IMG/VR virus record: IMGVR_UViG_3300044609_000960
Coordinates: 1 to 64,000 of that record
Origin: a virus
Length of the DNA stretch: 64,000 bases
Strand: one strand, 5' to 3'
Shown piece by piece: positions 21,360-29,506 of the stretch. The translations under genes were made by a program, and so were the position numbers. Below the pieces are notes generated by a model. That model searched no databases, had not been told where the DNA came from, and was given only the letters and a program-made list of their open reading frames with translations. Numbering within the stretch: the first letter of the stretch is position 1; each line of letters starts with the position of its first letter.

Positions 21360-24053
21360 ATGTCAAAGTTGAATTCCCTTGGATATGCTGTTCTTTCCGA
21401 TGTGATGAACTCGAGGGTGTTTGGTGAAGGAACAACTCAGACAGAGCCTGATGAAAAGCATCTCAGAAACGTCAAGCAGGAGATGGAGAAGTTTGGCGTA
21501 GAGTTTCCTGTAAAAAATCCCAGCAATTTCTTCATCGAGGACTTTGCTCTACCTGAACTAAAAGCAAACAACATCAAGGATCATTTTGATGCTATCTCCA
21601 AAGAAGTCTGTGGGGATAAAGTTGAATTGATGAAGGATTTTGCTTATACCGAAATCGGTGAAGCACCGGATAAAACTAAATTTTTTCTGTATGCTGGTTG
21701 GGTCAAGTATCCTTTCAATGGCGAACCAGAAGTTGTCGATGGAATCGAAGAGAATATTGCAGTCTATGACTGTGAGACCTTTGTAAAGGGTAGTGACTTT
21801 GGCCATCCCATCTTGGCCACTGCGGTTACTCCTAAGGCATATTATATTTGGATGCATCCCGCGTTCGTAAATAGTAAGACAGAATATAAGCCAATGCTTG
21901 TGCCCATTGGAGGCAGGGATAAGATTCTAGTTGCTCATAACGTAGCATTTGACCGAGCTCGGACTCAAGAAGCCTATGTCCTTGGCAAAACAAATTCTTG
22001 GTTTGATACGATGTCAGCTCATATTAATGTGAGTGGATTGGCCTCTGGTCAACGTTGGTGGTATTTGCAAAAAGCGGCCAAGAAAGCTACCTATAAAGCC
22101 GATCCTATCTGGGCCGATAAGGGATCTATGAATAATCTTATCGATTGTTATAACTTCCATTGCCAGCCAATGGTCCCTCTCGAGCAAGAAGATAAAAAGA
22201 TCCGAAATATCTTCGTAGATGCCAATTCCATGGAGGAATTTGTTCCCGAACGAGATGATCTTATTGCCTATGCTCTTAACGACGTAAAAATCACCTTTGA
22301 ACTATATTCCATTCTATTCCTCAAATACCTTCAAAATAATCCGTCATTAACGACTCTTGCTGGCCATTTTGGTATCTCTTCTGCTCACCTTCCGGTAGTG
22401 AGTGATTGGGAGAAGTGGTTTGATGATTGTGAGAAGCAATGGGAAACTTCGCTCTCCCGCCAAGAAGAGATCCTTTGCAAAATGGCCGAGGAGGTGTATC
22501 AGTCTTGGAATGAAGGAGAGATTACTGATGAAGATATTAAAGCAGATCCATGGCTCTCCCAACTTGACTGGGAAGCAAACTTTAAACTTACAAAGGCTGG
22601 GAAACCCAGCTCGAAGTGGTACGGAGTGCCTAAGTGGGTGAGGAGCGTATCTGCTAAAGACCTCATCGATGGCAAACCTATAATCCAAGACATCTCAACC
22701 AAAAACCGCCTATCCCATCTCCTCCTCCGTCTCAAGTGGAATGATCAACCTCTGAAGTTTTTCACTGATAAAGGTTGGTGCTTCATGGACGAAGATCTTG
22801 GGGACTATGTACGTATCCCTCATACTGATGGGGAAGGAGTTAATGTCGGAGGAGTATTAACCAAAGATTATGCTGAGGATTTCGAATCTGGGCAATTAAG
22901 TTCCGATCTTCCTGAGGCAAAAGAACTCATCAAACTTGCAATTAATGTGGCATACTGGACTTCGGTAAGGAGTCGTGTGAGGGAACAACTCGTAGAGGAG
23001 ATCAAAACGCCACAGGGAAATAAGTTTAAGATGATTGTTCCCGCCGCAGTTCCTCATAACACTTCGACCAATCGCGCCGGGGAGAATCTTTGGTTGACTG
23101 TTCCTGATCCGAAATATGACAAGATCGGTAGTGAAATCAAGACTCGTGTCCAAGCACCTGAGGGCTATGTATTTGTCCAATCCGACTTCGACGCCCAAGA
23201 GGCAGTAGTTGCGTCGATCTTTGCCGACTCATATCACAAGATTGCCGGAAGCACACAATTTTCCCACTCAATTCTCGCTGGGTCTAAAGATGATGGGACG
23301 GACATGCATTCCATGACTGCAAAAGCTATTGGGATCTCTAGGGCTATTGCAAAGGGATGTAATTATGGCATGTTGTACGGGTGTGGGGCTAAAACTCTTG
23401 CAAATACAATCCGCAAGGGAAACAAAAATATCCCAATGAAACAAGCAGTTGAGATGGGAAATAAACTCATTAAAATTAAGAAGGGTACTAAGGCCTCTAG
23501 TGTCTCTCAGACACTTATCGGTGGTTCTGATTCCTATGCTTACAATGAAATGGCACGTATTGCCAATCTTCCCTCTCCCATTAATCCTCTAAGTGGTACA
23601 AAGATGTCCACGGCCTTCCGCCCGACATCTGTTGGCACTGATTTTTGGACCATGCGTAACAACTGGTGTATTCAATCCACTGGTAGTGCTATGCTCCATG
23701 CCTTCATGACTGCCATGGAATGGTTGATTGCAGAGTATGAACTGGACGCTGAGTTCTGTATGTCAGTTCATGACAGTATCCTGTATCTCTGTCCAGAGTC
23801 CCAGGCTGAGGGGGTTGCAGCTTTGTTCCAAGTAGCTCATGCTTGGTGCTGGGCTTGGATGAGGTATAACTACGGGATCTATGAACTTCCAGTAGCAAAT
23901 GCCTGGCTCTCTTCTATTGAGATCGATAAAATCTTCCGTAAAGCTGCCACTGCGAACACTAAGACCGTTTCTCAGCAAAAATCCGAACTTGATGGTGAAT
24001 CTCGAACCATCCAAGATCTCATCCCAATTTTCAACTCTATGTTTACAAAATGA
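21360..24053 (+). CDS. Family A DNA polymerase, mitochondrial Pol gamma-like
   Basis: Replicative polymerase with proofreading, 897 aa. Exonuclease motifs: YDCE (Asp137, Glu139), HNVAFD (Asn194-Asp198), YALND (Tyr304-Asp308). Polymerase motif A is QSDFDAQE (Asp609), motif B RAIAKGCNYG (Arg661, Lys665, Tyr669), motif C SVHDS (His804, Asp805). Many segments outside the catalytic motifs mirror Pol gamma in order: TLAGHFGISSAHLPV..W, DPWLSQLDW, HTDGEGVNVG..TKDY, GSEIKTRVQAPEGY, GTDMHSMTAKAIGISR, and NNWCIQST..MEWLIAEYELDAEFCMSVHD then IEIDKIFRK. Pol gamma's usual HDE is HDS here. A long spacer (about 355-480) separates the exonuclease and polymerase domains as in Pol gamma. ATGA overlap with the next gene. 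Confidence 0.95.
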   Translation: MSKLNSLGYAVLSDVMNSRVFGEGTTQTEPDEKHLRNVKQEMEKFGVEFPVKNPSNFFIEDFALPELKANNIKDHFDAISKEVCGDKVELMKDFAYTEIGEAPDKTKFFLYAGWVKYPFNGEPEVVDGIEENIAVYDCETFVKGSDFGHPILATAVTPKAYYIWMHPAFVNSKTEYKPMLVPIGGRDKILVAHNVAFDRARTQEAYVLGKTNSWFDTMSAHINVSGLASGQRWWYLQKAAKKATYKADPIWADKGSMNNLIDCYNFHCQPMVPLEQEDKKIRNIFVDANSMEEFVPERDDLIAYALNDVKITFELYSILFLKYLQNNPSLTTLAGHFGISSAHLPVVSDWEKWFDDCEKQWETSLSRQEEILCKMAEEVYQSWNEGEITDEDIKADPWLSQLDWEANFKLTKAGKPSSKWYGVPKWVRSVSAKDLIDGKPIIQDISTKNRLSHLLLRLKWNDQPLKFFTDKGWCFMDEDLGDYVRIPHTDGEGVNVGGVLTKDYAEDFESGQLSSDLPEAKELIKLAINVAYWTSVRSRVREQLVEEIKTPQGNKFKMIVPAAVPHNTSTNRAGENLWLTVPDPKYDKIGSEIKTRVQAPEGYVFVQSDFDAQEAVVASIFADSYHKIAGSTQFSHSILAGSKDDGTDMHSMTAKAIGISRAIAKGCNYGMLYGCGAKTLANTIRKGNKNIPMKQAVEMGNKLIKIKKGTKASSVSQTLIGGSDSYAYNEMARIANLPSPINPLSGTKMSTAFRPTSVGTDFWTMRNNWCIQSTGSAMLHAFMTAMEWLIAEYELDAEFCMSVHDSILYLCPESQAEGVAALFQVAHAWCWAWMRYNYGIYELPVANAWLSSIEIDKIFRKAATANTKTVSQQKSELDGESRTIQDLIPIFNSMFTK

Positions 24054-24226
24054 AACATTTTAAATACGGGGCAAATGTAAAGTTCCTAGGCGGATGTAAT
24101 TATGATCATATTTTGATCAAAAATCAGGTATATTTTGTAGAAAAGACCCTTTCAGAGGGATACGTTATTCTTAGAGGAATCCATGGAAAATTTAACTCAG
24201 ACTGCTTCGAACAGACAACCAAATAA
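24050..24226 (+). CDS. Unknown small protein, 58 aa
   Basis: MKHFKYGANVKFLGG, then strands ending FEQTTK: looks like a small SH3-type beta barrel. ATGA overlap with the polymerase gene supports it. Confidence 0.6.
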   Translation: MKHFKYGANVKFLGGCNYDHILIKNQVYFVEKTLSEGYVILRGIHGKFNSDCFEQTTK

Positions 24227-24227
24227 A

Positions 24228-24545
24228 ATGAGTTGGTGGACATATATCTCCACGCATCTCATCCCTGTATGGCTCAAGTCCTTTGAAGATAACTTCAGGA
24301 TGTGGAGAGACTTGATGACTGGCAACTATGCCAATTATGCTCTTCTTGATGATGACGATCCGTTTACAGAATGCTATGAGTGGTTCTGGGCGTCTATTAA
24401 CATGGATGAGACCTATCCGAAAGAGTTCTTGGAGTATCTACAGGACTTATGTGATAGGATAGATAGTGGAGAAGAAGAACTTGTTCCTATGGACCTTGAC
24501 CAACTTAAAAGAATTGAAGAACTGCTCGAGGATGTAGAATCATGA
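24228..24545 (+). CDS. Unknown acidic protein, 105 aa
   Basis: Start set at MSWWTYI (24228), one base after the previous stop; a longer frame would overlap the preceding gene by 44 nt. Aromatic N-terminus and very acidic C-terminal helices (DLCDRIDSGEEEL, LKRIEELLEDVES). ATGA to the next gene. Confidence 0.65.
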   Translation: MSWWTYISTHLIPVWLKSFEDNFRMWRDLMTGNYANYALLDDDDPFTECYEWFWASINMDETYPKEFLEYLQDLCDRIDSGEEELVPMDLDQLKRIEELLEDVES

Positions 24546-24862
24546 AAAAATTGCCTTATTTTAAATTGATTGAGTTTGTTCGGAGATGGGATTATGGCCA
24601 TGAGTTCTATGTCTCGTTCTTTAAAACATCTAAGTTTGTGGTATTGCAAATTGCCATTGACTATAGCGAATACCCAGGTTGGCCATATTTGCAAATAACC
24701 TCAGGAATGGGCAAACTCTTTGGTATTTTGCTCAATGTCTGGAAAATTGGCATTTCCTTTGATCTATGTGGTTATCCTTGGAGATTTGTCATAGACGATA
24801 TGGAAGAATATCCAACTCTTAAGGAACTATGCGGGGATTCCGATGAAACCACTCCCGAGTGA
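24542..24862 (+). CDS. Unknown protein, 106 aa
   Basis: Contains YPGWPYLQITSGMGKLFGILLNVWKIGISFDL, a pattern resembling part of the protein at 27954-28223 (phage proteins ending in G-x-SF-x-F/L strands). Function unknown. Confidence 0.65.
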   Translation: MKKLPYFKLIEFVRRWDYGHEFYVSFFKTSKFVVLQIAIDYSEYPGWPYLQITSGMGKLFGILLNVWKIGISFDLCGYPWRFVIDDMEEYPTLKELCGDSDETTPE

Positions 24863-25025
24863 TTGGGACTTGAGAATCATGTGGACTGTGGCCACCTCAT
24901 CCAGTATAGAAGGTGGCCCACCAGCCTATGCCAGGTTTGCCAAAATGTTGTATGATAGTCTTGGTGATGAGGAATCTTCTTATGAACTCTTTGAAAGAAA
25001 AGAAAGCCCTTCTCAAGAAACTTGA
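24843..25025 (+). CDS. Unknown protein, 60 aa
   Basis: Begins MKPLPSDWDLRIMW; overlaps both neighbours (20 and 44 nt). Modest confidence. Confidence 0.5.
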   Translation: MKPLPSDWDLRIMWTVATSSSIEGGPPAYARFAKMLYDSLGDEESSYELFERKESPSQET

Positions 25026-25221
25026 GGGAGCCTATACCACTTGTTTTGATTGTGGGCGGGAGTATGGAGTATATTCGGTTGGATGCTCGTCCGTGCGGAC
25101 AGGAGAATGCGATGTTTGTGGGAAAGAATCTCGAGTGACTGAAGCACGAGACTTTGGTTATTTCTCCAGGCAAATTCGCCAACTTAAAAAGGAGATTAAA
25201 GATGAGGCCAAACTTTCATAA
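24982..25221 (+). CDS. Zinc-ribbon protein, 79 aa
   Basis: CFDCG and, about 20 residues later, CDVCG form a two-knuckle Cys4 zinc ribbon with intervening YGVYSVGCSS. A basic C-terminal helix follows (RQIRQLKKEIKDE). The start is at MNSLKEKK (24982). Confidence 0.65.
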   Translation: MNSLKEKKALLKKLEGAYTTCFDCGREYGVYSVGCSSVRTGECDVCGKESRVTEARDFGYFSRQIRQLKKEIKDEAKLS

Positions 25222-25384
25222 AGTTTTGGAAATGGCCCTTGAAGAAGGCGTCCGATTCGGTTATAATCGTGCTCATAAGCACGTAGAGAACCCACATGAG
25301 GATGCCGTAGTTGATTGCGTGGTTCAAGGTGCTATGAATTCTATTTCTGAATGGTTTATTTTTGAAGAGGAAGTTTCTGAATGA
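25202..25384 (+). CDS. Unknown protein, 60 aa
   Basis: MRPNFHKVLEMALEEGVRFGYNRAHKHV followed by DAVVDCVVQGAMNSISEWF: two amphipathic helices, resembling small conserved cyanophage proteins. Start set to 25202 by overlap with the upstream gene. Confidence 0.65.
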   Translation: MRPNFHKVLEMALEEGVRFGYNRAHKHVENPHEDAVVDCVVQGAMNSISEWFIFEEEVSE

Positions 25385-25665
25385 GTTTTTCTAAGACTGT
25401 TTCTGTTTGTGCTGCTCTTGCAAGTATCTTTGCTGCTGGTACTGCTGGATGGAAATTGGCAAATGAAAATCAAACGATCCCAGTAGAACAGGGACAAGAT
25501 GTCTCTGTTTTTGAAGAAAAAATTAATAAACTCGAGGAGAAATTAAAAGAAGTGGAGGAAAAACCTACTCCAGAAGCAACATCGGCTCCGGTAGTAGTGC
25601 AACAACCTCCCGTTCTTCCTCCTCTGCCACCTGTACCCGAACCTCAACCCGGAGAAGTTGAATGA
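25381..25665 (+). CDS. Membrane-anchored coiled-coil, proline-rich protein, 94 aa
   Basis: N-terminal hydrophobic helix (VCAALASIFAAGTAGWKLA), then a charged coiled coil (FEEKINKLEEKLKEVEEK) and a Pro-rich tail (PPVLPPLPPVPEPQPGE). The layout suggests an envelope-spanning or surface role; no family is recognised. Confidence 0.65.
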   Translation: MSFSKTVSVCAALASIFAAGTAGWKLANENQTIPVEQGQDVSVFEEKINKLEEKLKEVEEKPTPEATSAPVVVQQPPVLPPLPPVPEPQPGEVE

Positions 25666-25874
25666 CTTACGATCAACTCTACGAGCACGTTGTTGCTTAT
25701 GTTGCCATGCCACATACTACTATTACTGTGCATGATAAACGTCGTGCTTGTTTGATTCTGGGTGCATTTATGGAATTTAACCTTGATTGCCTAGATGAAG
25801 GCGTAGATCCACGAACGCTCGATATTACTAGTTTTATCAACGAGAAACTTGACATTTTGGAAGGTAAGAAATGA
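25662..25874 (+). CDS. Unknown protein, 70 aa
   Basis: Soluble mixed helix protein (DQLYEHVVAYVAM, RRACLILGAFMEFNLDCLDEG). ATGA overlaps on both sides. Confidence 0.65.
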   Translation: MTYDQLYEHVVAYVAMPHTTITVHDKRRACLILGAFMEFNLDCLDEGVDPRTLDITSFINEKLDILEGKK

Positions 25875-26308
25875 AAACCTATAATCTCACCATCACTGAA
25901 AAGCAGGCACGAGCACTTGTAGATGCTACTGATTTGCTTCAAAGAGTTCAACTGGGTCAATGGAGAGAAATTCAAGATAATCTACCTCTTCAAAAACCTA
26001 TTGATTATGAGGAATTTCATCAAGATATGAGAATTATTGGAGCAATTCTATCCAAACATATGATTGATGGTATTGATGGTGGTGCTTCCTCACTTGGAGT
26101 AGGACATCCAGACCTTCCAGAAAGTAATGGTATTCTTTATGACCTTCATCGGGTCCTTCGTAGGAAACTTTCTATCGAACGAGCAGTAGAACAGGGTATC
26201 ATTGAGAATGAAAATGTTTCCAGAAATAAAATGCCGATTACTGTAGACTTTGATATTCCTATGAAATGGGGGACTGAACCACTTGCTAAAATGGAAAGGG
26301 TCAGTTGA
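25871..26308 (+). CDS. Unknown protein, TEKQARAL family, 145 aa
   Basis: Starts MKTYNLTITEKQARALVDATDLLQRVQLGQW, a beta strand-helix pattern shared with smaller neighbours at 27235, 27540 and 30121 (LTLTETQAKEL, FTREELRHLHEFL, LNHEQKQQLNRFL). This suggests a locally expanded family. The second half (GGASSLGVGHPDLPE) is distinct. Last gene before a terminator. Confidence 0.65.
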   Translation: MKTYNLTITEKQARALVDATDLLQRVQLGQWREIQDNLPLQKPIDYEEFHQDMRIIGAILSKHMIDGIDGGASSLGVGHPDLPESNGILYDLHRVLRRKLSIERAVEQGIIENENVSRNKMPITVDFDIPMKWGTEPLAKMERVS

Positions 26309-26321
26309 ACAACTGGCATAA

Positions 26322-26346
26322 GGGCATCTCCACAGGTGCTCTTTTT
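26322..26346 (+). terminator. Terminator within the small-gene block
   Basis: GGGCATC (26322-26328) / GGTGCTC (26335-26341), then TTTTT. Same family of stem as at 17581 and 31000. Confidence 0.75.
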
Positions 26347-26350
26347 GTCT

Positions 26351-26356
26351 TATAAT
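26351..26356 (+). promoter_or_regulatory. TATAAT -10 box after terminator
   Basis: TATAAT starts four bases after the terminator T-run, with no clear -35; the next gene's ATG is 21 nt downstream. The same terminator-then-TATAAT arrangement recurs at 31000-31034. Confidence 0.5.
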
Positions 26357-26377
26357 AACTTCAGTTCAAATAAACCA

Positions 26378-26548
26378 ATGGACGACCAGCACACTCTTGA
26401 CGTTCAAATTGCTGACACACTTGAGAAGATCCAACACGTCAATCCTGTTCTGTATGGCATGTGGTATAGCAAGTTGTACCCTCCTCATGGTGATAACAAA
26501 TACTGGACCACTGAAACTCTCGTCCGTTTGAACAACCTTTTGAAATGA
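26378..26548 (+). CDS. Unknown protein, 56 aa
   Basis: MDDQHTLDVQIADTLEKIQHVNPVLYGMWYSKLYPPHGDNK: compact helical protein. Start at 26378 because the upstream in-frame ATG lies before the -10 box. Confidence 0.6.
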   Translation: MDDQHTLDVQIADTLEKIQHVNPVLYGMWYSKLYPPHGDNKYWTTETLVRLNNLLK

Positions 26549-26718
26549 TTAGAGCAATCCTCAATCAGTTCCCTGCTCGCTATGGATCTTATTCTGCTGA
26601 AGGTAACAAGATCCGCCGAACATTCTCTAGTGGTTTTAGTTACATCGCAAAAGAATGTAAATCACTACAAGAAGCACAACGCATCGTAAAAGATCTCAAT
26701 CAACTTTTAAGCAAATGA
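26545..26718 (+). CDS. Unknown protein, 57 aa
   Basis: MIRAILNQFPARYGSYSAEGNKIRRTFSSGFSYIAKEC then LQEAQRIVKDLNQLL: strand then helix, basic. ATGA overlaps on both sides. Confidence 0.6.
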   Translation: MIRAILNQFPARYGSYSAEGNKIRRTFSSGFSYIAKECKSLQEAQRIVKDLNQLLSK

Positions 26719-27002
26719 CCGAAACCAAAACCTATCCTTACCTCAAATACATTCCACATTTTGTTGCAATTCGGTTGATTGTACTTGGTCCGGTTGCGAT
26801 TGCACAAGCGATAGCAGAGTTTATTTCTAACTCTCTGGACAAAGTATGCCATAAGATTGATAAATTTCTTCCAGAACCTTATATCGAGAAACAAGTAGAA
26901 TGGGATCAGTTGCCCAAACGAAATCAAGAAGCGATTGAGTATCTTGCAAAAGCACGAGACACTACCAAAGAACGAATTCTCATTCAAACTGTGAAACCAT
27001 GA
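26715..27002 (+). CDS. Unknown protein with hydrophobic helix, 95 aa
   Basis: Residues about 15-35 (FVAIRLIVLGPVAIAQAIAEF) form a hydrophobic helix near the N-terminus; the rest is charged and soluble. Possibly a membrane protein. Confidence 0.6.
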   Translation: MTETKTYPYLKYIPHFVAIRLIVLGPVAIAQAIAEFISNSLDKVCHKIDKFLPEPYIEKQVEWDQLPKRNQEAIEYLAKARDTTKERILIQTVKP

Positions 27003-27238
27003 CTAGATCATTACCACAAAAAACACATGCAGAGACACTAATCAAAGTCACGGAAGAATACACTCTACGACCCAAAACAGGTGATCGTGCTCGGGTATGT
27101 ATTGCTACTCTCCAATATCTGCTGGATAACTTTGCTTGCAATGTTGAGTATGATGCTGATGGTTGGGGTAATTCTGTTAAATGTGTAGAAACCGAAGACA
27201 TCGAACATCTTATTTACCAACTACAAAAACTGAAATGA
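26999..27238 (+). CDS. Unknown protein, 79 aa
   Basis: Soluble, mixed composition (ARVCIATLQYLLDNFACNVEYDADGWG). ATGA to both neighbours. Confidence 0.6.
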   Translation: MTRSLPQKTHAETLIKVTEEYTLRPKTGDRARVCIATLQYLLDNFACNVEYDADGWGNSVKCVETEDIEHLIYQLQKLK

Positions 27239-27543
27239 TTGAAATCACATTCACCAGAGAAGAACTCCGCCATCTCCACGAATTTCTTCTCAAAAATCAT
27301 CTTCAAGTCAAACAATCAGTGATTGATAAGATTGATAAAGAAGTTATTGCCGATGAAATCTTTGAACTTCTTGGTGATCTTGAGTGTTTGGATGCTACTC
27401 TTGATGAAGAATGGCAGAACAAACTATGGTATGATGACCCAGAAGATGAGTACACAATTGCTGTAAAGAGAGATCCTAAAATGTGGAATCGCCAAACGAT
27501 TGCTGAACTTAAAACTCTTATTGGTAAACTGGAGGCAAAATGA
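27235..27543 (+). CDS. Unknown protein, FTREELRHL family, 102 aa
   Basis: MIEITFTREELRHLHEFLLKNHL then an acidic helical body. Start set at 27235 (ATGA with the previous gene). N-terminal relation to the genes at 25871, 27540 and 30121. Confidence 0.6.
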   Translation: MIEITFTREELRHLHEFLLKNHLQVKQSVIDKIDKEVIADEIFELLGDLECLDATLDEEWQNKLWYDDPEDEYTIAVKRDPKMWNRQTIAELKTLIGKLEAK

Positions 27544-27821
27544 CCGAAGAAGAGCTCCCAGCATCAAACGAATTCATCACATTTGTACGAATTCAACTGA
27601 ACCACGAACAAAAACAACAACTCAATCGTTTTCTAAATCTCCATTATCTTGGTGATGTGAATTGTAATGAGTATGATGAAAACTTCAAACTTGTTGCCAA
27701 GTACCCAGAGAAAGAAACAGAGGAGTTCAAAAATGCTATGTGGAGAGCAAATATGGTCAATGAGTATCAAGTAAAAGTTGTGTATGATGTAAATGGTAAA
27801 TGTAAATTGGAGCTGCTATGA
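27540..27821 (+). CDS. Unknown protein, 93 aa
   Basis: After a short acidic leader, VRIQLNHEQKQQLNRFLNLHYLGD repeats the local strand-helix theme. The C-terminus is strand-rich (EYQVKVVYDVNGKCKLEL). Confidence 0.6.
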   Translation: MTEEELPASNEFITFVRIQLNHEQKQQLNRFLNLHYLGDVNCNEYDENFKLVAKYPEKETEEFKNAMWRANMVNEYQVKVVYDVNGKCKLELL

Positions 27822-27970
27822 AACTCATAATCAAATACTTACTTCAAGTTCCTTTACTTTTCTTTTTTGCTACTGGGATAAACTCAATTGTTGGTGATGA
27901 CTATTTGATTTCTTTTCTTGTGGCATTTAGTTCTTTACTTCTTTATACTACTGGTGATTATCTTAAATAA
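27818..27970 (+). CDS. Small two-helix membrane protein, 50 aa
   Basis: Hydrophobic segments at residues 3-19 (LIIKYLLQVPLLFFFAT) and 29-43 (YLISFLVAFSSLLLY). ATGA with the upstream gene. Unknown role. Confidence 0.6.
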   Translation: MKLIIKYLLQVPLLFFFATGINSIVGDDYLISFLVAFSSLLLYTTGDYLK

Positions 27971-28223
27971 ACTCTTTCAATACGATAAAAAAGTTTGGGA
28001 TGATGGTGATACCGACTACACTTGGCAGTTTGGTATCATCAACAATAAAACATTACTATGGGTTCATTATGAAAACCCCAGTCGTTTAGTTTTTAGTGAT
28101 GGTGGATTACACATCCTATTCTCATTCTTTACTAATTCTTTATTTGGAGTAGATTTTCAAGTTGGTAAGGTTGGTTTGAGTTTTAACTTTTTTACTGAAT
28201 ACTTTGATGGGTGGCAAGAATGA
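27954..28223 (+). CDS. Unknown protein, about 89 aa, non-ATG start
   Basis: No ATG is available; GTG at 27954 is the likeliest start (TTG at 27918 is possible). DGDTDYTWQFGIINNKTLLWVHY then FGVDFQVGKVGLSFNFFTEYF: strand-rich, resembling the gene at 24542. ATGA to the next gene. Confidence 0.55.
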   Translation: MIILNKLFQYDKKVWDDGDTDYTWQFGIINNKTLLWVHYENPSRLVFSDGGLHILFSFFTNSLFGVDFQVGKVGLSFNFFTEYFDGWQE

Positions 28224-28402
28224 AACTTCCATATAAACTTCAACAGTTCTGGTTGAGACAAAGAATGTGGGAATGGACTTTTTGTGCTTGGCAAAATCTA
28301 ATGTTTCCACACATTAATAGTGATAATAGTGAAGAGAGAGTAAATAGAATTTGGTTCTGGCAGTATCTAAACAACTTTGATGGAGAATTGGAGAATGACT
28401 GA
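28220..28402 (+). CDS. Unknown protein, 60 aa
   Basis: MKLPYKLQQFWLRQRMWEWTFCAWQNLMF: very Trp/aromatic-rich. ATGA with the upstream stop, TGATG with the next gene. Confidence 0.6.
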   Translation: MKLPYKLQQFWLRQRMWEWTFCAWQNLMFPHINSDNSEERVNRIWFWQYLNNFDGELEND

Positions 28403-28602
28403 TGTTTAACTTCAAAAAAGATTTTGAAGAACCAACCAAAAAAGCAATTCAACAAATCATCTCATACAAAGGATACATTCCATCCAAAGACCTCAACGAG
28501 TATCAGTATCAAACCTATCTCCAAGTAGCATCACCCTACGAACTGGAAAAGGACATTATCTTTGAAGCAACGATGCGTAAAGTTATTGGAGGTGTATTAT
28601 GA
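28402..28602 (+). CDS. Unknown protein, 66 aa
   Basis: Basic helical N-terminus (FKKDFEEPTKKAIQQIISYKG). Overlaps its neighbours by 1 and 4 nt. Confidence 0.6.
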   Translation: MFNFKKDFEEPTKKAIQQIISYKGYIPSKDLNEYQYQTYLQVASPYELEKDIIFEATMRKVIGGVL

Positions 28603-28814
28603 CTAACGAACAAATTCTTGAACTTGTAAGATTTCACTTTGAAGAGGGTGGATTGAGAGACGATGGTAGTTGTTCTGAATATTTTGGAAATACAAAAGAT
28701 TTTATTGATTTTGCCCTAGCAATCTATGAAATTGGCAATGAGAATGGTTGGGAAAGTCACCAAGAAAGTGTATCCCTGAACTCCTCTTATCCTACTGATT
28801 ATAACTATGACTAA
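28599..28814 (+). CDS. Unknown acidic protein, 71 aa
   Basis: MTNEQILELVRFHFEEGGLRDDGSCSEYFG then FIDFALAIYEIGNENGW: soluble and acidic, with no known motif. Confidence 0.6.
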   Translation: MTNEQILELVRFHFEEGGLRDDGSCSEYFGNTKDFIDFALAIYEIGNENGWESHQESVSLNSSYPTDYNYD

Positions 28815-28980
28815 ACTACTCAAATACATCAAATCTTTAAAAACAATCTATGTTCCTTCACTTTGGTTTGGTGTTTTGTTAATTGCTTTGTTCTTTCCAC
28901 AGTATGTTTTGTGGTTTATGTTTGGAACTGTTTGGGGAGTATTGTGGATGATTGCTTACAATTGGTTTCACGACAAATAA
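28807..28980 (+). CDS. Small membrane protein, 57 aa
   Basis: A basic start (MTKLLKYIKSLK) is followed by two close hydrophobic segments (LWFGVLLIALFF, VLWFMFGTVWGVLWMIAY). It overlaps the previous gene by 8 nt and ends the transcription unit. Confidence 0.6.
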   Translation: MTKLLKYIKSLKTIYVPSLWFGVLLIALFFPQYVLWFMFGTVWGVLWMIAYNWFHDK

Positions 28981-29010
28981 TGACACTTCCCAAACTGTCC
29001 ACTGACCTCA

Positions 29011-29037
29011 CCACAGACCCTGTGGATGCCCTATAAT
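29011..29037 (+). promoter_or_regulatory. Hairpin plus TATAAT promoter
   Basis: CCACAG-ACC-CTGTGG (29011-29025), then TATAAT (29032-29037). The downstream leader ACTCTCATACACACA is repeated after the promoter at 31029. Confidence 0.55.
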
Positions 29038-29060
29038 ACTCTCATACACACAAACACCTG

Positions 29061-29360
29061 ATGGACTTCACAGACTACGGCATTTCTCTTGAACCAGAAG
29101 AACTCCGTGAGATTATCACAGGTAAGATGGGATTTCGTAAGTGCCCTGATTGCCAAGGTGAGGGTGAGAGTTGGACACTTCATTATGTTCTTGCTGACGA
29201 CCTTGACCAAAGTAATGAGCAGTTCAAGGATGTAAGTGCCCAGTTTGCTGCTGACTTTGACGAGGACAATCTACCATCACAATATTCTTTTGGTGAATGT
29301 TATTTGTATAAATGTGATACCTGTAAAGGTGTCGGTTATATTCCTATCAGTGGTTATTGA
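29061..29360 (+). CDS. DnaJ-type zinc-binding (CxxCxGxG) protein, 99 aa
   Basis: CPDCQGEGES and, at the end, CDTCKGVGYIP are two CxxCxGxG motifs like the zinc repeats of DnaJ, with no J domain. They probably bind one zinc and serve a protein- or RNA-binding role. First gene after the promoter; the ATG lies 23 nt from the -10. Confidence 0.65.
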   Translation: MDFTDYGISLEPEELREIITGKMGFRKCPDCQGEGESWTLHYVLADDLDQSNEQFKDVSAQFAADFDEDNLPSQYSFGECYLYKCDTCKGVGYIPISGY

Positions 29361-29374
29361 GGAGAAAATGTATT

Positions 29375-29506
29375 ATGCCTGACGACCTTCAGCGAGAAGA
29401 AGAACTCTTCCTCAAAGCACTTGAAGAATACAAAGAGAAAAAATCGCAAGAACCAAAAGACAAAACCACAAACACTCTACCAGCAGTAATCGCAGCAGTA
29501 TTATGA
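29375..29506 (+). CDS. Unknown small protein, 43 aa
   Basis: MPDDLQREEELFLKALEEYKEKKSQEPKDK: charged helix, then a hydrophobic end. ATGA with the next gene. Confidence 0.5.
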   Translation: MPDDLQREEELFLKALEEYKEKKSQEPKDKTTNTLPAVIAAVL

